In this document: positions 17,944-26,067 of the stretch, in pieces
Numbering within the stretch: the first letter of the stretch is position 1
Layout of the letters: every line of letters begins with the position of its first letter
From: Spirochaetota bacterium
GTDB lineage: Bacteria > Spirochaetota > UBA4802 > JAFGJZ01
NCBI GenBank assembly: GCA_027858855.1
Contig: JAQIBV010000049.1
Location: 25,561-89,560 of the forward strand
Direction: 5' to 3'
Length of the DNA: 64,000 nt
Position numbers and translations under genes: made by a program
Notes under the pieces: generated by a model
The model's input: the letters and a program-made list of their open reading frames with translations, nothing else
Told to the model about the DNA's origin: nothing
Database searches by the model: none

Positions 17944-19047
17944 CTAATTATCACTTTCGCGATCTCGGCAAGACTGTGGAGTCACTCCCTCAAGTTTTTT
18001 GAAAACACGATTAAAATGAGAAATTGAACCGAAACCGGTAAGACCTGCAATTTCAATAATTTTCATTGGAGAAGTTTTTAAAAGACGCTTTGCTGAAGAA
18101 ACTCGTATTAAATTAAGATACTCGGGAAAAGAGGCATTGTAATGCTCTTTTAATAGAGTTGATACTTCTTTTGTAGAAACATTACAGTTACCTGACACAT
18201 TCCTGATTACCAGTTTACTGTTCATAAAGTTATTACCGATAAAACTGGTGACTTTTTTTATTTCCTCATTATTCGATCTATCATTTGCAATTTCACCATC
18301 CTGAGAAACCGGCTTTGAATAAACTTTATTTATTACTTTTTTACGCCTGTAATACATCATAATAATTATAATAAAATATAACAGTATGGAAACAGACAAA
18401 AACAGGAGAATTGGTTTTTTTGATCTGACAAACTTTATCTCATCTACAACAATGGTATCCATTACCTCAAGTGGTACAATAACTCCATTCTGGATATCAA
18501 TACTATAGGTTTTAGAATAATCCCGAACACTTTCTTTATCATCAGGCAGTAATTTATTAGTCTGATACCACCATTGTGGAATATTAAAATCATTTAAACT
18601 GATTTTATACTTATTCTGTTGTTTCCAGGTGGGGATTTCAGCAAGGTTGAAAGCATAGCTCATTACATCTTTTTCATCAGTATGTCCATCAACATATGTA
18701 TAGATAAAAAGTCTAAGCGCACGTGACCTGGTTGTTTTTATTTTAATTACTATATAATCGAAAGAAGACAGATCCCAAAATTCACCTTTTTCCTTTACAC
18801 AAAAACCACACCCGGCATATGGGTATTGAAACTTGTCTTTCAAAGTATAAGAGAATATAAGATTTTTTCTGCCATATAATGCAGTATGAACTATGCTTTT
18901 TCCGCCTAACCTGTAATCGCTATATGTGCAGACAAAGGTTTTACCTGACGGAAAGATTTTCAATTCGGGTTGAGCAAAAAAAGCTATTGTAGAAAGAAGT
19001 AAAACAACTATGGGAATAATAAAATATTTAGTCTTTTTTGTTATCAT
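17944..19047 (-). CDS. Membrane-anchored AraC-family regulator
   Basis: In this 367-residue protein an N-terminal membrane helix (FIIPIVVLLLSTIAFFA) leads to an extracytoplasmic beta-rich domain of about 190 residues (residues 30-215, including FDYIVIKIKTTRSRALRLFI and IPQWWYQTNKL). A second helix (ILLFLSVSILLYFIIIIMMYY) and a C-terminal AraC helix-turn-helix pair (residues 265-367: VSTLLKEHYNASFPEYLN, IIEIAGLTGFGSISHFNRVF) follow. It probably senses an external ligand and regulates transcription directly from the membrane. It overlaps its upstream paralogue by 20 bases and shares the IPxWWY/F motif with it. Confidence 0.85.
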   Translation of the reverse strand: MITKKTKYFIIPIVVLLLSTIAFFAQPELKIFPSGKTFVCTYSDYRLGGKSIVHTALYGRKNLIFSYTLKDKFQYPYAGCGFCVKEKGEFWDLSSFDYIVIKIKTTRSRALRLFIYTYVDGHTDEKDVMSYAFNLAEIPTWKQQNKYKISLNDFNIPQWWYQTNKLLPDDKESVRDYSKTYSIDIQNGVIVPLEVMDTIVVDEIKFVRSKKPILLFLSVSILLYFIIIIMMYYRRKKVINKVYSKPVSQDGEIANDRSNNEEIKKVTSFIGNNFMNSKLVIRNVSGNCNVSTKEVSTLLKEHYNASFPEYLNLIRVSSAKRLLKTSPMKIIEIAGLTGFGSISHFNRVFKKLEGVTPQSCRDRESDN

Positions 19048-20185
19048 TATTATCGGTGCCAGCTCCTTTACGATATTTCAATGGTGATGTCTTTTCAAAG
19101 CGCTTAAAAAATTCATTAAAACTGTTAATGCTATTGTATCCAACGTCATGTGCGATATCAATTACTTTTTTATCCGTTTCACGAAGCAACTGCTTGGCCT
19201 TTTCAATTCGCAATTTGTGTATATACTTTGGAAAAGTTAAACCGGTTAGTTTTTTGATTATTTGGGGGATTCTTTTTTGGGAGATATGGGTATAGTCACC
19301 GACAAACTCAACAGACATGTCAACATGATTAAAATTCTGCTGTAAAAACTCTATTAATAGCTGTTCATCGATTTCTTCAGTTGAAACGTAGTCAATTTTT
19401 TTGTATAATACAGGATGATCAATGTTAAATTTATTAATAACTCCTGGAAATTTACGATAAACCCATAACACACACGCAAAAAAAATGTCTATAAAAGCAA
19501 TAGCTACCAAAATATACAAAAACAGGGTATTAATGCCAGATAACGCTATTTTTTTTACTGTAATTGACGATAGAGTATTAAAAGGATGAGCTATTTCGTT
19601 TCCGATTATTATATCCCTAATTCGTGTTAAGTCTCGTTGTGCTAAGACATCATACCTTGACAGACCATTATCTTTAAACCACCACTCAGGTATCTGCAAA
19701 TCGTCAATTTTAATCGAATATACGTCTTGATCTTTCCAGACAGGTATCTCGTATTTATAATGCTTGTATGTCTTAACACGCTCAGCAATTGAATAATTAG
19801 GAATTTCTTCTCTTATAGTTAAATCAAGGGTTTGTGCTACAGTAGAGTGGAGTTCGATATCTAGGTTATCATATATTGACAAGTCGAACAAACTGTTGTT
19901 TTTAGGTATAAACTGCAGGGCAGCCCTGGGAAATTCTTCAAAATCAAGCCCATTGATTTTATAAAGTGTAAAATCTATTGAAACATAATCAATTGCCTGT
20001 ACAAAGCTGTTAATTTTCACAGATCCAATTTCATTAAGATGAGTTGTGGTCTGGATTTCAATGTTATCATTCGGGAAAAAAAGATAATTAGTCTTTAGGT
20101 TTAAAGACAAATAAACAATTATAACAATTTGAACCAAAATCGTCAGTATCAGATACTTTTTTTTCTTTATTCCCGATTTATTCAT
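19028..20185 (-). CDS. Membrane-anchored AraC-family regulator (paralogue)
   Basis: This protein of about 385 residues has the same layout as its neighbour: membrane helix 1 (KKKKYLILTILVQIVIIVYL), an outer beta domain with IPEWWFKDN, membrane helix 2 (LFLYILVAIAFIDIFFACVLWVY) and AraC HTH motifs (VIDIAHDVGYNSINSFNEFF and KRFEKTSPLKYRKG). The open frame continues to 20272, but the start at 20185 aligns with the paralogue's N-terminus. The ribosome-binding site is weak either way. The two genes are a tandem duplication. Confidence 0.82.
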   Translation of the reverse strand: MNKSGIKKKKYLILTILVQIVIIVYLSLNLKTNYLFFPNDNIEIQTTTHLNEIGSVKINSFVQAIDYVSIDFTLYKINGLDFEEFPRAALQFIPKNNSLFDLSIYDNLDIELHSTVAQTLDLTIREEIPNYSIAERVKTYKHYKYEIPVWKDQDVYSIKIDDLQIPEWWFKDNGLSRYDVLAQRDLTRIRDIIIGNEIAHPFNTLSSITVKKIALSGINTLFLYILVAIAFIDIFFACVLWVYRKFPGVINKFNIDHPVLYKKIDYVSTEEIDEQLLIEFLQQNFNHVDMSVEFVGDYTHISQKRIPQIIKKLTGLTFPKYIHKLRIEKAKQLLRETDKKVIDIAHDVGYNSINSFNEFFKRFEKTSPLKYRKGAGTDNNDNKKD

Positions 20186-20445
20186 AATAGCAATGATAAC
20201 CTCTAAGTATTCTCCAATAACAACCACTAAATAGAGAATCCTATGCAAACTAGCCGACATGAGATAATTCATTTAATGCCGGACGACCAGATAAAATCCT
20301 TTTCTAAAATTCCAGAATAAAGCCTTACTTATTTTTCCCAAAAGCTTTAATTTTTTACGAGTGGGAAAAAAATACATGCTGGTGTAACCGTTTGCAAACA
20401 CTTTTTATATATTAACAAAATTTTTAAACTCAATTTGGTGAACTC

Positions 20446-20467
20446 GGAAACAATTCGAACTGTTTCC
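20446..20467. promoter_or_regulatory. Inverted repeat upstream of AraC gene and decayed gene
   Basis: GGAAACA and TGTTTCC arms are separated by eight bases, in the divergent region between the AraC-type gene (minus) and the frame starting near 20506 (plus). It could be an operator; the remainder of 20186-20505 shows nothing coding. Confidence 0.35.
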
Positions 20468-20505
20468 TCACCAACCGTCAAATTTTAGAAATTAAAGAGA
20501 AACAC

Positions 20506-20807
20506 TTGAAAGAAAAGTTATCACAGTTTTTACGCGTTTTTACCATAACCTGTTTGCATTATTCACTACCGTTAGTGAAAGTTCCGAAAACATAAATCCA
20601 AAAAATGGTAACGCTGCACCTAATAATGATCCGCCTAATATCGAAGAGCTTAGTGGTCCATCATACAGTCGAAATATGAGGGTTGAATCAGAGTATCCGA
20701 GTCTGACCGGCATGGGAACATTGTCGATTGCACTTGTCCCTAATAATCTGAATCACACGACAATACCTCAAGCAAGACAAAATATCCAGGATGCTTCTGA
20801 TATATGA
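20506..20807 (+). pseudogene. Frameshifted gene for a small secreted protein
   Basis: A frame beginning at TTG 20506 encodes a signal-peptide-like start (KEKLSQFLRVFTITCL) and stops soon after. The overlapping frame continues from the same hydrophobic region as ALFTTVSESSENINPKNG, then SGPSYSRNMRVESEYPSL and GMGTLSIALVPNNLNH, ending at TGA 20805. Joining the two frames by a one-base shift gives a coherent exported protein of about 100 residues. A strong terminator follows six bases downstream. The family is not recognised. A sequencing error could also explain the shift. Confidence 0.5.
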
Positions 20808-20812
20808 CTCGC

Positions 20813-20850
20813 TTTTATTGGAAGATCAAGTGTATCATCTTCCAATAAAA
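20813..20850 (+). terminator. Intrinsic terminator after frameshifted gene
   Basis: Perfect 14-base arms (20813-20826 and 20837-20850) enclose a ten-base loop. The A/T-rich outer stem gives T and A runs in both directions, so it may work bidirectionally. Confidence 0.7.
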
Positions 20851-20909
20851 ATAAGATCAGATGTATATCCGCGGGGTTCAAACTCATTTATTCTTAACAT
20901 TATGCTGAT

Positions 20910-20937
20910 CATAGGATAAGCATACGATTATCCTATG
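20910..20937. other. Perfect 10-bp inverted repeat
   Basis: CATAGGATAA and TTATCCTATG arms surround an eight-base spacer. It lies directly before the non-initiated reading frame at 20939. It could be an operator or a hairpin. Confidence 0.5.
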
Positions 20938-20938
20938 A

Positions 20939-21121
20939 CACAAAACATCTATTTACGATGAAAATGGAGGATATGATTATGAAGCACCACATAAGGCAAA
21001 CCGGACTCCTTCAGAAACAGGTGCCTACAAAATTGCATCATCAATACATTTTTATCATAAGACAGCAGGTGATAATAATCAATCAAATGATTATTCCGAG
21101 AGTATAATGAATAACAGTTGA
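20939..21121 (+). pseudogene. Coding-like remnant without a start codon
   Basis: An open frame with no usable start reads TSIYDENGGYDYEAPHKANR, then TPSETGAYKIASSIHFYH, and ends in DYSESIMNNS before TGA 21119. The composition looks like protein, but no family is recognised. A clean terminator at 21245 on the same strand supports former transcription. It may be the tail of the same lost gene as the segment at 20506. Confidence 0.35.
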
Positions 21122-21166
21122 GTAACAATTGGGTACCTCTAATAATTGTCTAATGTAACATATAAT

Positions 21167-21200
21167 GTGCGAGCAGCAAGAGTCATCTTGAGACCAGCAC
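21167..21200 (+). other. Dispersed structured element, copy A
   Basis: The 34-bp element has an outer stem GTGC/GCAC, conserved internal segments GAGCA and GACCA, and an inner hairpin (GCAAGA, loop gtca, TCTTGA with one terminal mismatch). Its 30-bp core is 29/30 identical to the minus-strand copy at 62532-62561, and a variant is at 59431-59459. It may be an RNA motif or a recombination/repeat sequence. Confidence 0.6.
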
Positions 21201-21244
21201 AGGTACTTAAACGATGTTCCCTATTATTCATTATACTGAGATTT

Positions 21245-21270
21245 GGCTGCCTGAAAAGGCAGCCTTTTTT
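21245..21270 (+). terminator. Intrinsic terminator
   Basis: A perfect GGCTGCCT-gaaa-AGGCAGCC stem is followed by six T residues on the plus strand. The preceding plus-strand DNA contains only decayed reading frames, so it marks a lost transcription unit. Confidence 0.85.
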
Positions 21271-21302
21271 CACTTTTCAGATTATTTATGGCTTGTTTGT
21301 AA

Positions 21303-22178
21303 TCACTTATCGGCATTTCTTGCGACACGCATACCAATGTAATCATTATGACTTCCTGTAACTACACCCAAACGATGACCGGATATAATATGGTCACAAA
21401 GATACGCCTGTCCTCCTAGGGTAATCTTACCGTTACCACTTCGAGGCCCCCTGTAGTCCGATTGTGTACTGTTCGGCAATGAGCCATACCAGTCCCAGCA
21501 CCACTCCCAGACATTCCCATCTACTCCATGTATTCCTATTTTATTTGCCGACATCCGGTTCACATGATAAAGACGGTCAGTCATTTTTTGTTTAACCTTT
21601 ATTCTCTCATCACTCCCGCGACTTCGAGCCGCAAATTTCCACTCACCCTCGGTTGGCAACCGATAACCGTTTGCAGACCAATCCGCAGTAATGGCATAAC
21701 GCTCTTTTTGATTCAGATTTCGCATATCACGAACAATATTTTTATCTTTTGTGTAATAGACAGGGGTTAATTTATATTTTTCACTGTATGCATTGCACCA
21801 GACAAGGGCATCGTAATAATTAATGTTTGTTACCGGAAACAGACCTGACACTCCTGAATCCTTAGTCATCAAAGTTCCCATACCGGGCTGTCCACTGTTA
21901 TCAAAAGTATAGCCTTCAATCACAGCCCAATCATACACATGACTCCAAAGCTGATAGGTTACCTCGTATTTACCTATGTAAACTGATGAAATATCATGCA
22001 AAAACGCGCGATACACCTTACCGTTTACAGGGTTACTGTCATACTGCATAAAAACACCACTCCTGACATAAATCATATCAGAATATGAAATCGGGTTAGC
22101 GATATCGGACATGGAAAATAGAAGTGAACACAACAGACTAATAAATATTATCTGAAAACTTTTTGTGAATGCTCTCAT
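21303..22178 (-). CDS. Exported SUMF1/formylglycine-generating-enzyme-fold protein
   Basis: This protein of about 291 residues has a signal peptide (residues 1-28, SFQIIFISLLCSLLFSM) and a SUMF1-fold domain: YIGKYEVTYQLWSHVYDWA, PVTNINYYDALVWCNAYSEK, GYRLPTEGEWKFAARSRG, GVDGNVWEWCWDWYGS, and a C-terminal GGQAYLCDHIISGHRLG ... IGMRVARN. True sulfatase-activating enzymes need two cysteines in the last block; only one is present, so catalysis of that type is unlikely. The ATG at 22178 has AGGAGG six bases upstream and was preferred to an ATG at 22196. It is a paralogue of the protein at 23526. Confidence 0.85.
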   Translation of the reverse strand: MRAFTKSFQIIFISLLCSLLFSMSDIANPISYSDMIYVRSGVFMQYDSNPVNGKVYRAFLHDISSVYIGKYEVTYQLWSHVYDWAVIEGYTFDNSGQPGMGTLMTKDSGVSGLFPVTNINYYDALVWCNAYSEKYKLTPVYYTKDKNIVRDMRNLNQKERYAITADWSANGYRLPTEGEWKFAARSRGSDERIKVKQKMTDRLYHVNRMSANKIGIHGVDGNVWEWCWDWYGSLPNSTQSDYRGPRSGNGKITLGGQAYLCDHIISGHRLGVVTGSHNDYIGMRVARNADK

Positions 22179-22380
22179 AATGATCCTCCTGAACATGCTA
22201 TAAATAAAATAATAACATATTCAGGTAACTTAATCGCCCGCATTCATAAGACTGGACTAATTAATATGTTCGATCTTATAAGATGGATAATTAAAACCGG
22301 AAATTAATGATAACCTGATTTTTAACAGGAATCCCAATTGGATATCATTAGAGTTAATCCGTGACTCTCTTAATAGCTTT

Positions 22381-23529
22381 TTAACAAATACTCGCCAGTT
22401 TTTTTCGGTATTCGGAGGGAGTCATATTGGTATGTTTTTTGAAGACTTCATTAAACGATGATTTTGAACTAAAACCAGATCTGTATGCAATCTCCAAAAC
22501 GGTCATGGTTCTGCAATCAGGATCTTTCAGAAGCTTTTTCGAATAGGCGATGCGATATCCATTTATGTAGTTATAAAAATTGCCGTTAGTTTTTCTATTG
22601 ATTACCTGTGAAAGCATATAGGGTTCACACCCCACCTTTTCAGCAACCCGGTTTAATGAGATATCCATGTCTTCAAAGAGATCATCTTCTTTCATAACCT
22701 CTTCCACACGGCTCATAATTCTATCAACATCTTTTTCAGGCATTCTGGTTTTTAAGTATTTTTTTGTCCGCCTTGTTCCTTCAGTACGATCAGGAGATCC
22801 AGAATTGTAATTAATTATACCTGGATGGTTTAAGAAAAAATAGAATGTAATTAATGTTATCACAAACATCATCATGACAAAACTCAAACTGGCTACATGA
22901 GAAATCACAGATCCAATAGTGAAAAACCTGATACCATTAAAGACATAGGCCAAAAAAGTTGAAACACTAATCAGAACCACATACTTGTAACGGATTTTGA
23001 ATGCCTCATCATCACTCTTCCCGTTATTAAGATTATACTGTTTAATAAGCATGGAGATAATACCATAATATACAAAAACCTGAATATAATTGGCAACCGG
23101 AACAGCAATATTAACCAGCCATTCAAGCTTTAATAAACGGCTATCATTCAACACTGTTAAATCAGACGTTAAACGGTTTATCAGATAGGGAAGAAGAATA
23201 AAGAAAGATAAAACAGCCGGAATATAATGGAGATAACCATTTTTGGTTTTTTGGCCATAACCGGAAAGCAGTGATCTAATATAAAGGTAGGTTAACGGAA
23301 CAAAGGCAAAATTCAAGGCCTGCCATATATTGTAGTCATAATGACTGTACCAGGGTTCGAGGCTGAACTGATCAAACAGCATTCTGAAGCCGAAAACAAA
23401 CACAAGAATGGAAAGATATCTGTTTTCCAGAGGACATTGCAGTTTGTTGACAAAAAAGGTCACAAAAACAAACATAAAAACAGAACCTAAAATAAGAAGA
23501 GAAAAAAATTCGAATAATACGGGATTCAT
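22381..23529 (-). CDS. Polytopic membrane AraC-family regulator
   Basis: The 382-residue product has seven predicted membrane helices in the first 225 residues (for example SLLILGSVFMFVFVTFFV and FVMMMFVITLITFYFFL) and an AraC DNA-binding domain (residues 285-380: VAEKVGCEPYMLSQVINRKT, VLEIAYRSGFSSKSSFNEVF, KKHTNMTPSEYRKKL). The topology differs from the two-helix AraC pair upstream on the map. Its ATG overlaps the stop of the SUMF1 gene (ATGA), so the regulator and the SUMF1 protein are co-translated and presumably linked in function. Confidence 0.87.
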   Translation of the reverse strand: MNPVLFEFFSLLILGSVFMFVFVTFFVNKLQCPLENRYLSILVFVFGFRMLFDQFSLEPWYSHYDYNIWQALNFAFVPLTYLYIRSLLSGYGQKTKNGYLHYIPAVLSFFILLPYLINRLTSDLTVLNDSRLLKLEWLVNIAVPVANYIQVFVYYGIISMLIKQYNLNNGKSDDEAFKIRYKYVVLISVSTFLAYVFNGIRFFTIGSVISHVASLSFVMMMFVITLITFYFFLNHPGIINYNSGSPDRTEGTRRTKKYLKTRMPEKDVDRIMSRVEEVMKEDDLFEDMDISLNRVAEKVGCEPYMLSQVINRKTNGNFYNYINGYRIAYSKKLLKDPDCRTMTVLEIAYRSGFSSKSSFNEVFKKHTNMTPSEYRKKLASIC

Positions 23530-24437
23530 TCCTGCTCCCGTGATGCATTTTTTGCCAAACGGAAACCTATAAAACTATTCACAAAATCAGGAAAAATTCC
23601 TACTCTATTCCCTGAAAAAATCATATCCGCAACAAAAGCCCTGCCACCAAGTATGATTTTCCCTGTACCTCTCTTCTCTCCACTGTAATCCTCAACAGTT
23701 GTCTTAGGCAACGAACCATGCCAATCCCAGCACCACTCCCAGACATTGTCTGACATACCATGCAGCCCCAGCCCGTTTGACTCAGTCAAAACAACAGATT
23801 CCGGTAAATACGACATATCCTGATTTACAGGAGGAATATCACAAGTACCACGACAACTGGCTGAAAACAGATACTCACCTTCTGTGGGCAATCGATACCC
23901 GTCAGCATCCCGATTCATAACTACATTTTGAAGCTGAATTATATTTGAATCACGAGCATCACGAATTATTTCGCCCTGTGAAGAGTAATAGACCGGAGTT
24001 AGACCCTTCAACTGGCTGTAAGCATTGCACCATACAACGACATCATAGAACGAAACAGAAGTTACCGGCTCTCCACGATACCGTATTGGCAGATGTCCAC
24101 TTTTACCCTGCGCCCCTTCCCGCCCAGGATTTTCAAAGTGATATCCGTTTTTCTCAGCCCAGTTTAAAACATCAAACCAGAGCTGATATGTAGTTTCGTA
24201 TTTAGCGATGTAATAAGAGGAAACAGTATGCTGAAAACTGTCATAGACTTTTCCACTGACTGCATCAACATCCAGCTGAATAAACGTTCCACCCTCTATA
24301 TAAACGAGTACATCAGTATTCTTATTTAATTTGTATTGCTGATTCAACTTATACGCAAAAAACACTGTCAAAAGAATTACCAGAATACCAAAAAAAGTGA
24401 CCTTAATTATCATTGAAATTTTTTCAAAATGTTTCAT
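23526..24437 (-). CDS. Membrane-anchored SUMF1-fold protein
   Basis: This protein of about 303 residues has an N-terminal membrane helix (IIKVTFFGILVILLTVFFAY) and then a SUMF1 domain: YIAKYETTYQLWFDVLNWAE, PVTSVSFYDVVVWCNAYSQL, DGYRLPTEGEYLFSASCRG, GMSDNVWEWCWDWHGSLP, GGRAFVADMIFSGNRVG and FIGFRLAKN. Both catalytic cysteine positions of formylglycine-generating enzymes are non-cysteine. The ATG at 24437 lies nine bases after GAGG, and a GTG two codons earlier is possible. It is coupled to the downstream membrane AraC regulator. Confidence 0.85.
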   Translation of the reverse strand: MKHFEKISMIIKVTFFGILVILLTVFFAYKLNQQYKLNKNTDVLVYIEGGTFIQLDVDAVSGKVYDSFQHTVSSYYIAKYETTYQLWFDVLNWAEKNGYHFENPGREGAQGKSGHLPIRYRGEPVTSVSFYDVVVWCNAYSQLKGLTPVYYSSQGEIIRDARDSNIIQLQNVVMNRDADGYRLPTEGEYLFSASCRGTCDIPPVNQDMSYLPESVVLTESNGLGLHGMSDNVWEWCWDWHGSLPKTTVEDYSGEKRGTGKIILGGRAFVADMIFSGNRVGIFPDFVNSFIGFRLAKNASREQE

Positions 24438-24537
24438 CTTCACTTTCCTCTATCTGGTCGAGCTATAATGTACAGCTATCTGGTTATCACGAAATGTTTT
24501 TTTATCATTCACCGTCGATTCAAATTGATTATTATAA

Positions 24538-25251
24538 TCAGCTCTTATCATTCAACTGTGAGGCCAAACTCTTTTGTTTAAGCTCGTCAAAAAGCCAGCG
24601 GGCAAAATCGTGCATGGCAGTTTCTACTGAATTTCCTTCACAGTCAGAGAGTTCGTAAAGAGAATCTTCGAGATAGGAGTAGGCGATGTTATAAAGTTCA
24701 CAGCCACCGCGAAGCTGATATTCAAGAAAAAAGGAGATTCCCTTTATAAAATAGATACGCCCGTTTTTATTATGTTTGCTGTTATACCAGATGCTAAAAC
24801 GGCGCAGATGATTTCGATTATAATTCAGAAAAACAGAAACAAATGAGGGGTCATACTGCTGAGCTCTTTTTACAACATCTTCAAGAATTATGCGATTGCG
24901 CCGCTGCACACTTTCACGAATTCGAAGCTTTACTGAAAACAGACCAACGGTAATATAGCGCTTCAGACTGAGATAAAACATCAACCGGCAATAACGCTCA
25001 TCAGGAACAGTCTGTGAACGAGACACAGCCGTAAAATAGCCAGCTAGCGACTCAATTCCCTCGAGTGCCTGCTCATACTCTTCGCGAAGACGTATGAAAT
25101 CATCAGCTCCTTTGCCAGTGATGTCGGGGTGAGTCTGTTTTGAAAGCAAACGATAGGCTCGGCGCACACTCTCTTCAGTAAAAACATTCTGATCGCGCAA
25201 AAAAAGGATTACTCTGTTATCTTCAAAGCGACTTTTCTGTGATGTATTCAT
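24538..25251 (-). CDS. J-domain protein
   Basis: In this 237-residue protein the N-terminal 65 residues form a DnaJ J domain (FTEESVRRAYRLLSKQTHPD with the HPD signature, then DDFIRLREEYEQALEG), beginning after a short leader. The remaining helical part is of unknown function, with no zinc-finger or substrate-binding domain of DnaJ. It would stimulate an Hsp70. It begins two bases after the Crp/Fnr gene, so they are an operon. Confidence 0.82.
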   Translation of the reverse strand: MNTSQKSRFEDNRVILFLRDQNVFTEESVRRAYRLLSKQTHPDITGKGADDFIRLREEYEQALEGIESLAGYFTAVSRSQTVPDERYCRLMFYLSLKRYITVGLFSVKLRIRESVQRRNRIILEDVVKRAQQYDPSFVSVFLNYNRNHLRRFSIWYNSKHNKNGRIYFIKGISFFLEYQLRGGCELYNIAYSYLEDSLYELSDCEGNSVETAMHDFARWLFDELKQKSLASQLNDKS

Positions 25252-25253
25252 CG

Positions 25254-25922
25254 TCAGCTAATAACAATCTCGTCAAGAACCGCAGATAGATAGTCCTTAT
25301 CGACTGATATTTCATTATTAACCCACTGAAGTACAGAACGCTGTTTCATCTTTTTTATCATGCGTGAAAAGGTCTCAGGAATAGTGCCAATCTCAGAGGC
25401 AATATCGCGCTTATTCTCAAGCGCAGTATAACGACCCTGATCATCCAGACGTTTTGACAGATACAGTAAAAACCGCTCCTCTACATCAAGGGAAGAGAGA
25501 ACCTTGACCCGCTCGGCAAGATAGCGCATTTTTTTCATCAAACCTGCACAAAAGGCGTCCCGGAATGCAGGTTCCTGAAGAAAGACAACAAACTCGGAGC
25601 GATGCAAGAAAAGCAGACGTGAATCTTCGACTACTTCTGCTGAAACCGGGTAGGTATCAGATTCAAAGAGTATCACCTCTGCAATTAATTCTCCGGAAAA
25701 AGCCGTTCTTATAGTCGTCTCTCGGTCGTTGCCTGCACTCTTGAAAAGACGGATCTTACCCGACTCTATAAGATAAAAGGAGTCTCCGGGTTCACCCTCA
25801 ATAAAGAGCAGCTCACCCTTAGTTGCGTGTCTATAGTGGGCATTTTTAGCAATACGGTTTTGCCATGCAAAATCGAGCTCGCCAAAAAGCTCATTATTCT
25901 GTAATAATTCTAATGGATTCAT
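25254..25922 (-). CDS. Crp/Fnr-family transcriptional regulator
   Basis: In this 222-residue protein, residues 20-120 are a cyclic-nucleotide-binding-type beta barrel (GELLFIEGEPGDSFYLIESG, GELIAEVILFE), then a dimer helix and a winged helix-turn-helix (RDIASEIGTIPETFSRMIKK). No cluster-binding cysteines of the FNR type are seen. The ligand is unknown. It is paired with the J-domain gene downstream. Confidence 0.87.
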   Translation of the reverse strand: MNPLELLQNNELFGELDFAWQNRIAKNAHYRHATKGELLFIEGEPGDSFYLIESGKIRLFKSAGNDRETTIRTAFSGELIAEVILFESDTYPVSAEVVEDSRLLFLHRSEFVVFLQEPAFRDAFCAGLMKKMRYLAERVKVLSSLDVEERFLLYLSKRLDDQGRYTALENKRDIASEIGTIPETFSRMIKKMKQRSVLQWVNNEISVDKDYLSAVLDEIVIS

Positions 25923-26012
25923 AAAATAATGGTATATTTGATAGTTTATACGTCAATATTTTTAATCCTGCTGATACTTCTCAAGATGACAATTTAAAGA
26001 AGATAAAAAAAA

Positions 26013-26037
26013 GGGAATATCCATACCGAATATTCCC
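26013..26037 (-). terminator. Intrinsic terminator of the GH94-like gene
   Basis: GGGAATAT/ATATTCCC arms (26013-26020 and 26030-26037) are followed on the minus strand by a run of eight T residues (interrupted once). It lies about 30 bases after the stop at 26068. Confidence 0.85.
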
Positions 26038-26067
26038 ATTAATAAGAAAACTTAATCAATAATCCTC

